Source of the DNA: Competibacteraceae bacterium UBA6584
Lineage (GTDB): Bacteria; Pseudomonadota; Gammaproteobacteria; Competibacterales; Competibacteraceae
NCBI GenBank assembly: GCA_002433805.1
Contig: DJIW01000138.1
Coordinates: 1 to 13,030, forward strand
Direction: 5' to 3'
DNA length: 13,030 nucleotides
The position numbers and the translations under genes are program-made. This document shows positions 7,324 to 13,030 of this stretch, piece by piece. Each line of letters opens with the position of its first letter. Position 1 is the first letter of the stretch. The notes beneath the pieces are model-generated. The model made no database searches and was not told the origin of the DNA. It worked only from the letters and a program-made list of their open reading frames with translations.

Positions 7324-7351
7324 TGTATTGAAAAATGTAAACACCGTTTCA
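7324..7351. repeat. 28-bp direct repeat, copy 2 (contains operator 2)
   Basis: This is the second copy of the 7005-7032 sequence, with two mismatches. It lies between the antiporter tail and the KduD-like tail. Unlike copy 1, no good -10 box is placed downstream of it on either strand, so it may be a leftover of a lost promoter. Confidence 0.85.
7331..7351. promoter_or_regulatory. Putative KdgR operator 2
   Basis: The core TGTAAACACCGTTTCA, preceded by five A residues, differs from operator 1 by a single base. It lies about 55 bases upstream of the KduD-like tail. The simplest reading is that it once controlled that gene. It may still contribute to control of the divergent operon by looping with operator 1, or to autoregulation of kdgR, about 300 bases downstream. 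Both ideas are inference. Confidence 0.5.
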
Positions 7352-7406
7352 TGAATTATAAACGAGGGCTAGCTCGCGAATTTCGGGAGCCTTCGGATGG
7401 ATATGA

Positions 7407-7553
7407 GGCAGTCAACCCAGGGCGCGCATCCCCGCCAAGCGCTGGGGGACGCCGGATGATTTGACGGGGCCGGTGGTGTTGCTGGCCTCGGCTGCGTCGG
7501 ACGGGGTGAACGGTTATACCCTAGCCGTCGATGGCGGCTGGCTGGCGCGCTGA
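7407..7553 (+). pseudogene. C-terminal remnant of a KduD-like SDR dehydrogenase
   Basis: From an in-frame stop at 7404-7406 to TGA 7551-7553, the frame reads RIPAKRWGTPDDLTGPVVLL, then ASAASDGVNGYTLAVDGGWL and AR. This is the canonical end of KduD (2-keto-3-deoxygluconate/5-keto oxidoreductase) and close SDR relatives: RIPAxRWGxPDDLxG, LASxASDYVNGxTLAVDGGWLAR. About 42 recognisable codons remain of a roughly 250-residue enzyme; the cofactor and catalytic motifs are gone. KduD acts in pectin and unsaturated uronate breakdown and is a classic KdgR target, which fits the operator just upstream and kdgR just downstream. It is a deletion remnant, since the preserved end has no frameshifts. Confidence 0.82.
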
Positions 7554-7591
7554 TTCATCCTGACGAATGAATCGACTACGGCCGCGTTACG

Positions 7592-7625
7592 ACAGCCGGC
7601 GAGCGCGGTTTCAATAACCGGCTGT
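7592..7625. other. Inverted repeat upstream of kdgR
   Basis: A perfect 8-bp inverted repeat (ACAGCCGG at 7592-7599 and CCGGCTGT at 7618-7625) with an 18-base spacer lies between the KduD-like stop and the kdgR start. It has no T-tract. It could be the old terminator of the lost gene, a protein site, or a structure in the kdgR leader. No strong promoter for kdgR is visible in this gap. Confidence 0.35.
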
Positions 7626-7644
7626 TCAGATGGGGAATTGAGCC

Positions 7645-8448
7645 TTGGACGACAATGATCACAACAGCAAACAGCCTGATTCAGTATCGGCGGTACTGAG
7701 AGTCTTCAGCATCCTAACGGCGCTCAGCGAGCGTAAAGACACCAGCATCTCCGAACTTTCACTGCGGTTGGCCATGCCCAAGGCGACGGTCTATCGCTTT
7801 CTGCAAACCATGCAATCGATGGGCTTTGTCCGTCAGGACATCGAAAGCGAGCGCTATGGCCTGACCATGAAAGTGTTCGAGTTGGGTAGCAAGGCGTTGC
7901 AGCACCTCGATTTGATCAGTCTGGCCAAGCGGCGGATGGACGTTCTGTCCGACAAGACTTCGGAAACCATCCATCTCGGTGTTTTGATGGATAACGAGGT
8001 GATCTACATTCACAAAATTGATGCCAAGTACAGTATTGGCATGTATTCCAAAATCGGCAAGCGCGCGCCGATCCACGCGACCGCCATGGGGAAAGCGCTG
8101 CTCGCGTGGGAAGCCCCCGAACGGCGTGATGCCATTATCTCCGAGATAGCCTTTACCCGTTTCCGCGAAACCAGTATTAGCTCTCCGGCGCAGTTTCTGG
8201 AAGAACTCGCGCGCACGCGCCAGCAGAAATATGGTTTAGATTACGAGGAGTTCGAAAAACACATGGTCTGCATAGCCGCGCCGGTTTTCGACCACTTAAA
8301 TAGCGTGATAGCCGCGTTGAGCATTACTTTCGCGGAGTTCCGCTTTGATCCCGCCAAACAGGGCGATTATGCGAAGATGGTGATCGATGCGGGGCGCGCG
8401 GTCTCGCAGGATTTGGGGTGTTCTGCCTATCCTCTTGATGAGACATAA
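7645..8448 (+). CDS. kdgR: IclR-family transcriptional regulator KdgR
   Basis: KdgR is the KDG-responsive repressor of uronate and pectin catabolism genes. The 267-residue product follows the E. coli KdgR layout closely: KQPDSVSAVLRVFSILTALS near the start, then a winged helix-turn-helix at about residues 33-62 (SISELSLRLAMPKATVYRFL). The IclR effector domain carries ETIHLGVLMDNEVIYIHKID, KIGKRAPIHATAMGKALLAW and CIAAPVFDHLNSVIAALSIT. Length is normal (E. coli 263). The start is a TTG at 7645, because the only nearby in-frame ATG (7630) runs straight into a stop; GGGG lies about nine bases upstream. The gene diverges from the uronate operon with the remnant island between them, and the two operator-like repeats are its likely targets. 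Confidence 0.92.
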   Translation: MDDNDHNSKQPDSVSAVLRVFSILTALSERKDTSISELSLRLAMPKATVYRFLQTMQSMGFVRQDIESERYGLTMKVFELGSKALQHLDLISLAKRRMDVLSDKTSETIHLGVLMDNEVIYIHKIDAKYSIGMYSKIGKRAPIHATAMGKALLAWEAPERRDAIISEIAFTRFRETSISSPAQFLEELARTRQQKYGLDYEEFEKHMVCIAAPVFDHLNSVIAALSITFAEFRFDPAKQGDYAKMVIDAGRAVSQDLGCSAYPLDET

Positions 8449-8469
8449 ACACGACGCTTGCCGGCAGCC

Positions 8470-8497
8470 GCCGTGGAAATGATGCCATTTCCATGGC
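8470..8497 (+). terminator. Strong hairpin after kdgR
   Basis: A 12-bp stem with one G-T pair (8470-8481 with 8486-8497) and a four-base loop ATGC starts 21 bases after the kdgR stop. The stem arms read GCCGTGGAAATG and CATTTCCATGGC. No T-run follows on either strand, so it is not a textbook intrinsic terminator. It may still protect the 3' end or serve both convergent genes, kdgR and edd. Confidence 0.55.
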
Positions 8498-8637
8498 TAA
8501 CTGCTCTCAGGCTGGATGGTCCCGTCATGGCGGCGGCTCTTGGTCATGGCTACGCCCTTGGCTATTCTCCGCATACTGTTCAGGTTCAAGAACGTGAGCC
8601 TCCGCGCCGGCCGTGACCACGGCTACTGCTGGAAAGC
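8498..8637. other. Gap between kdgR hairpin and edd stop, no gene seen
   Basis: The whole kdgR-edd gap is 189 bases. Besides the hairpin it holds a small self-complementary stretch GCCGTGACCACGGC (8610-8623) that could form a short stem behind edd. Frames open across it give no recognisable protein. Confidence 0.5.
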
Positions 8638-10457
<1,820 letters not shown>

Positions 10458-10458
<1 letters not shown>

Positions 10459-10640
10459 TATTTTTTCTCCTCTTTCATGGGTGCCGGCGCCACTGCGCCT
10501 GTTTTGGAGCCGACGGCGGGCATCGCGCGCTGGAAGGCGGCGATGGCATGGTATTCCGCTTCACGTTTGCTCGGAATGGCGAGATAAATCGGCAGCCGCC
10601 GCTGGTGCACGGCGACGTTGCCGGCAATCGGGGAATGACG
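10458..10640 (-). pseudogene. Unrecognised 60-codon reading-frame tail coupled to edd
   Basis: A minus-strand frame is open from an in-frame stop at 10641-10643 to a TAA that overlaps the edd ATG by one base. It encodes about 60 residues, including HQRRLPIYLAIPSKREAEYH, AIAAFQRAMPAV and a charged end MKEEKK. The purine-rich codons of that end (GAGGAG) act as the ribosome-binding site of edd. No ATG lies early in the frame; a GTG near 10608-10610 is the only plausible early start. The protein-like composition and the stop/start overlap suggest the tail of a former upstream operon gene cut off at about 10640, where it meets the HexR-like remnant. A short real gene cannot be excluded. I do not recognise the family. 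Confidence 0.4.
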
Positions 10641-10644
10641 CTAA

Positions 10645-10851
10645 GTCGCGCCCACCATGTCGCCGATGACCTCGCGTATCGCCCATCTGGCGATCATCGA
10701 TGTGCTGGCGGTGGGGGTGGCCCTAAGCCGTGGGCCGGTGTTATTGCGCCAGCTGGAAACAGCTAAACAGAGCGTGCGGGAGCGGCGCGTGCCCCATGCC
10801 AAGGCGAGCGGTTTCGGGGTCGGCGCTAAGCGTGCTCAATCGACGGATTGA
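10645..10851 (+). pseudogene. C-terminal remnant of a HexR/RpiR-family regulator
   Basis: After an in-frame stop at 10642-10644 the plus frame reads PTMSPMTSRIAHLAIIDVLA followed by VGVALSRGPVLLRQLETAKQ and SVRERR. This is the usual C-terminal end of HexR-like RpiR regulators, in which SPxxSRxAHLxxIDxLxVGVAL closes the SIS sugar-phosphate domain. The helix-turn-helix domain and most of the SIS domain are absent. After SVRERR about 20 more codons run to the TGA at 10849-10851 and may be readthrough past the original end. HexR controls edd, zwf and related genes in many proteobacteria and often lies beside edd, which supports the identification. A tiny protein from ATG 10657 is possible but would lack any DNA-binding part. 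Confidence 0.72.
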
Positions 10852-10949
10852 ATGCCTTTGCTCCGGTGAGTTTTCCGTCCGCCCGTTCCGAGTAGTCAAC
10901 GGCTAGAATTCGCCCAGGGGGAGCGGGTAAAAAGCCAGGCGGATGATCG

Positions 10950-11666
10950 ATGATTAAACGGCTGCAACTTAACGAGATCGCGGTGGATGTGGTGTTGAAG
11001 AATATCAAGAACATCCACCTCAGCGTGCATCCGCCGGCGGGGCGAGTGCGGATTTCCGCACCCCGGCGAATGAGCTTGGACGCGCTGCGCGCGTTCGCCA
11101 TTTCCAAGCTGGATTGGATCCGGCGGCAACAGCGCAAACTGCGGGACCAGACGCGGGAAACGCCGCGCGAATACTTGAATCGGGAAAGCCATTTCGTGTG
11201 GGGCCAGCGTTATCGGCTCGCCATTGAGGAAAAAGACGCCGCGCCGAGCGTCGAATTGCAACCGCAACAGTTGGTGTTGCGCGTGCGGCCCGGAGCCGAC
11301 GCCGCGCACCGAGAGGCGATCATGGCCGCGTGGTATCGGGAACAACTCAGACAGGCCGTGCCGCCGTTGATCGAGCGCTGGGAGCCGATCATGGGGGTCA
11401 CAGTGCGCGAATTTTCGATCCGGCGGATGAAAACCCGCTGGGGGAGTTGCACTCCCAAGACTGGCCGCATCCGCGTCAATAGCGAACTCGCCAAAAAGCC
11501 GCGCGAGTGTTTGGAATACCTGATCGTCCATGAAATGGTCCATCTGCTGGAACCGACCCACAATGCCCGATTTATCGCGTTGATGGATCGGTACTTGCCC
11601 GATTGGCGATCTCTAAAAGCGTTGCTGAATCAGTTGCCCGCGCGGTGCGAGCATGGGCATTGTTAA
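10950..11666 (+). CDS. YgjP/SprT-like zinc metallopeptidase (DUF45 family)
   Basis: This is a predicted cytoplasmic zinc-dependent metallopeptidase of the YgjP-like (DUF45) family, whose substrates are not known. The 238-residue product has the family's N-terminal beta-rich part (NIHLSVHPPAGRVRISAPRR, about 21-40), the MKTRWGSCTPKTGRIRVNSEL motif region (160-180), and the active site LIVHEMVHLLEPTHNARF. There the HExxH motif spans residues 194-198 and His204 is the likely third zinc ligand. The length is normal for the family. The start is the ATG at 10950, preceded by AGGCGG; no signal peptide is present. A separate unit appears to begin here, 98 bases after the HexR-like remnant. The nucleotidyltransferase gene follows 25 bases downstream, so the two are probably co-transcribed. 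Confidence 0.9.
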   Translation: MIKRLQLNEIAVDVVLKNIKNIHLSVHPPAGRVRISAPRRMSLDALRAFAISKLDWIRRQQRKLRDQTRETPREYLNRESHFVWGQRYRLAIEEKDAAPSVELQPQQLVLRVRPGADAAHREAIMAAWYREQLRQAVPPLIERWEPIMGVTVREFSIRRMKTRWGSCTPKTGRIRVNSELAKKPRECLEYLIVHEMVHLLEPTHNARFIALMDRYLPDWRSLKALLNQLPARCEHGHC

Positions 11667-11691
11667 TCCAAGTCCCTGAATGGGAAGCGCC

Positions 11692-12486
11692 ATGTCGGAA
11701 TCTCGCCTCGAAGTCGGTTCTAATACCGCCGCTATCTTGGAACGGTTGACGGCCATCGAGCAGAGCGAATCAGTACGAATTTTATACGCCTGCGAATCGG
11801 GCAGCCGGGCGTGGGGTTTCGCCTCGCCCGATAGCGATTACGATGTCCGCTTTATCTATGTTCATGCGCGCGACTGGTATTTGAGCATCAACGCCGAACG
11901 CCGCCGCGATGTGATCGAACGGCCGATTGAAGATTTGTTGGACATCAACGGCTGGGATCTGCGAAAGGCGTTGCAATTGATGTACAAATCCAATCCGCCG
12001 TTGTTTGAATGGCTGCATTCGCCTATCGTTTATCGCGAACAACCGGGTTTCCTCCAGGACATGCTGGCGTTAACGCCGACCTATTATTCTCCTCGCGGCT
12101 GCGCGTGGCACTATTTGCACATGGCGCGCGGCAACCAGCGAGAATATTTGCGCGGCGATCCGGTGCGGCTAAAGAAATACCTCTATGTTCTGCGCCCGCT
12201 GCTGGCGATCCGCTGGCTGGAAAGCGGGCGGGGGGTGGTGCCGATGCCCTTTCACGAACTGGTGGCGACCTTGCTACCCGAAGGTCCATTGCGCGACGCC
12301 ATCGGACAGTTGCTGGCGGCGAAGCAGGGCAGTGCTGAACTGGCGTGGGGGCCACGGGTTCCAGCGTTGAGCGATTGGATTGCGGCGGAGCTGGCGCGGC
12401 TGGAGTCTGGGCCGCTTTTGGAGTCCACCGCCAAACCGGATCCGGCATTGCTGGATCGAACGTTTCGGGATTGGCTCGAATCTTAA
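11692..12486 (+). CDS. Nucleotidyltransferase-superfamily protein (COG3541/RlaP-like)
   Basis: This is a predicted nucleotidyltransferase of the DNA polymerase beta superfamily, in the group often called RlaP or 'predicted nucleotidyltransferase COG3541'. Family members have been proposed to act in RNA repair; the substrate is unknown. The 264-residue product has the signature ESGSRAWGFASPDSDYDVRF, with GSR at 37-39 and the metal-binding Asp49-x-Asp51, followed by family features such as NPPLFEWLHSPIVYRE and RLKKYLYVLRPLLAIRWLE. An upstream in-frame ATG at 11680 exists. The ATG at 11692 is preferred because GGGAAG lies just before it (11682-11687), although the four-base spacing is short. The stop overlaps a possible start of the next small gene (TAATG). 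Confidence 0.85.
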   Translation: MSESRLEVGSNTAAILERLTAIEQSESVRILYACESGSRAWGFASPDSDYDVRFIYVHARDWYLSINAERRRDVIERPIEDLLDINGWDLRKALQLMYKSNPPLFEWLHSPIVYREQPGFLQDMLALTPTYYSPRGCAWHYLHMARGNQREYLRGDPVRLKKYLYVLRPLLAIRWLESGRGVVPMPFHELVATLLPEGPLRDAIGQLLAAKQGSAELAWGPRVPALSDWIAAELARLESGPLLESTAKPDPALLDRTFRDWLES

Positions 12487-12503
12487 TGAGAGAGGTGATG
12501 GTG

Positions 12504-12719
12504 ATGGCTGAGCTTCCCGCGAAAGAATCTTCCCTATTCAATGAGGCCCCGCACCTGGCGACCGGGCTTACCCGCGTGCCGCGAACGGCGCAAGCACGCT
12601 TGCTGATGCACGATCCCGAAGTCGATTCGCCATTTATGGAGGTGCTTTGTCAGACCTTACCGGATGAAACCGCCCGTTTGGCGTATTTGAATCATCTGGC
12701 TTGGCAGGCACGGACCTAG
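12504..12719 (+). CDS. Small protein of unknown function
   Basis: I do not recognise this 71-residue protein. It begins MAELPAKESSLFNEAPHLAT, contains LTRVPRTAQARLLMHDPEVD, and ends with the helical, leucine-rich LPDETARLAYLNHLAWQART. It has no membrane segment, signal peptide or zinc motif. The start at 12504 is chosen because AGAGAGG (12489-12495) sits eight bases upstream. In-frame ATG codons at 12486, overlapping the nucleotidyltransferase stop, and at 12498 are alternatives that would add six or two residues. Tight packing behind the nucleotidyltransferase gene argues for co-transcription and for a real gene. It ends 18 bases from a convergent gene. Confidence 0.65.
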   Translation: MAELPAKESSLFNEAPHLATGLTRVPRTAQARLLMHDPEVDSPFMEVLCQTLPDETARLAYLNHLAWQART

Positions 12720-12737
12720 CAAGGGAAAATTTTAATT

Positions 12738-13030
12738 TTATTGAGGGGTATTCGACGGTCTTGGCGGCAGAACCTCGCGGATCGCGAAAAGGATGGTCTC
12801 AGGCTTTTCCAGCGGAATAGCATGTTCGCTATCGACCCATACTTGTTTAGAGCCGGGATAAAGGTGCGCGATATCCTTGCGTTTTTCATTCGCATTACGG
12901 GCCAATTCCGATGTGGCGTCCATCGGCTCCAGAGCGCTCAACACAATCACCGGCTTTCCGATGAATAAACTCGCCTTACGCACTTTACGGCCGATGTCGG
13001 CTTGATTCGCGTGGTTGTGCGGCGCTTCGC
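12738..13030 (-). CDS. Alpha/beta hydrolase, C-terminal part (runs off right edge)
   Basis: The minus frame is open from the window edge to TAA 12738-12740 and gives about 96 residues. It contains a beta-strand-like KASLFIGKPVIVLSALEP, a helical stretch with SELARNANEKRKDIAHLYPG, then SKQVWVDSEHAIPLEKPETI and LFAIREVL. The VDSEHAIPLEKPE segment looks like the catalytic-histidine loop of alpha/beta hydrolases, followed by their final helix. The nucleophile elbow would lie beyond the edge. The frame continues through the GTG at 12983 to the edge, so that codon is not the start. Substrate is unknown. It converges on the small protein gene across 18 AT-rich bases. Confidence 0.75.
   Translation of the reverse strand, partial: EAPHNHANQADIGRKVRKASLFIGKPVIVLSALEPMDATSELARNANEKRKDIAHLYPGSKQVWVDSEHAIPLEKPETILFAIREVLPPRPSNTPQ

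Noticed and set aside
7119..7352. Minus-strand 77-codon frame over the antiporter tail
   Set aside because: The plus strand has clear CAX-family residues; this frame crosses an operator and shows none.
7308..7363. Possible plus-strand promoter around operator 2
   Set aside because: TTTACA at 7308 and TTGAAA at 7328 lack a well-placed -10 box; TATAAA at 7358 is too far from either.
10896..11561. Minus-strand open frame of about 220 codons opposite the metallopeptidase
   Set aside because: The plus strand carries HEMVH and the WGSC motif; the minus frame shows no family.
12023..12541. Minus-strand open frame opposite the nucleotidyltransferase
   Set aside because: Proline/alanine-rich shadow frame with no motif, fully inside a recognised gene.

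Overview
The window looks like the chromosome of a GC-rich proteobacterium, most likely a gammaproteobacterium. The KdgR regulator, the complete Edd and the TRAP-linked hexuronate genes fit that group; the species cannot be named from the sequence alone. The central theme is sugar-acid catabolism that converges on 2-keto-3-deoxygluconate (KDG) and its 6-phosphate (KDPG).

Positions 1-6543 (minus strand) form a tight hexuronate operon. In transcription order it reads kdgK, uxuA, an SDR-type uxuB, dctP, dctQ, dctM, uxaC, and uxaC runs off the left edge. A TRAP transporter imports the uronate and UxaC isomerises it. UxuB reduces fructuronate to mannonate, UxuA dehydrates mannonate to KDG, and KdgK phosphorylates KDG to KDPG. 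The KDPG aldolase is not in the window. A good sigma70-type promoter lies near 6993-7022, and its -35 box is inside a KdgR-like operator.

Positions 6559-7553 are a gene graveyard. It holds the tail of a UxaB-like dehydrogenase (-), the head of a TerC-family membrane protein (-), the tail of a Ca2+/H+ antiporter (+) and the tail of a KduD-like dehydrogenase (+). Two nearly identical 28-bp operator-like sequences sit among these scraps. The plus-strand IclR-family regulator kdgR follows (7645-8448) and ends in a strong hairpin.

Positions 8638-10458 (minus) encode Edd, 6-phosphogluconate dehydratase. Next to it are an unrecognised 60-codon reading-frame tail and the C-terminal scrap of a HexR/RpiR-type regulator, which is a second site of gene loss beside a KDPG-producing gene.

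Positions 10950-12719 (plus) are an unrelated compact group: a YgjP/SprT-like zinc metallopeptidase, a nucleotidyltransferase of the RlaP/YcgL type, and a small unknown protein. A convergent, partial alpha/beta hydrolase occupies the right edge. I found no wholly new system. The most notable signals are the eroded islands around an otherwise intact uronate/Entner-Doudoroff locus and the regulatory sites retained within them.
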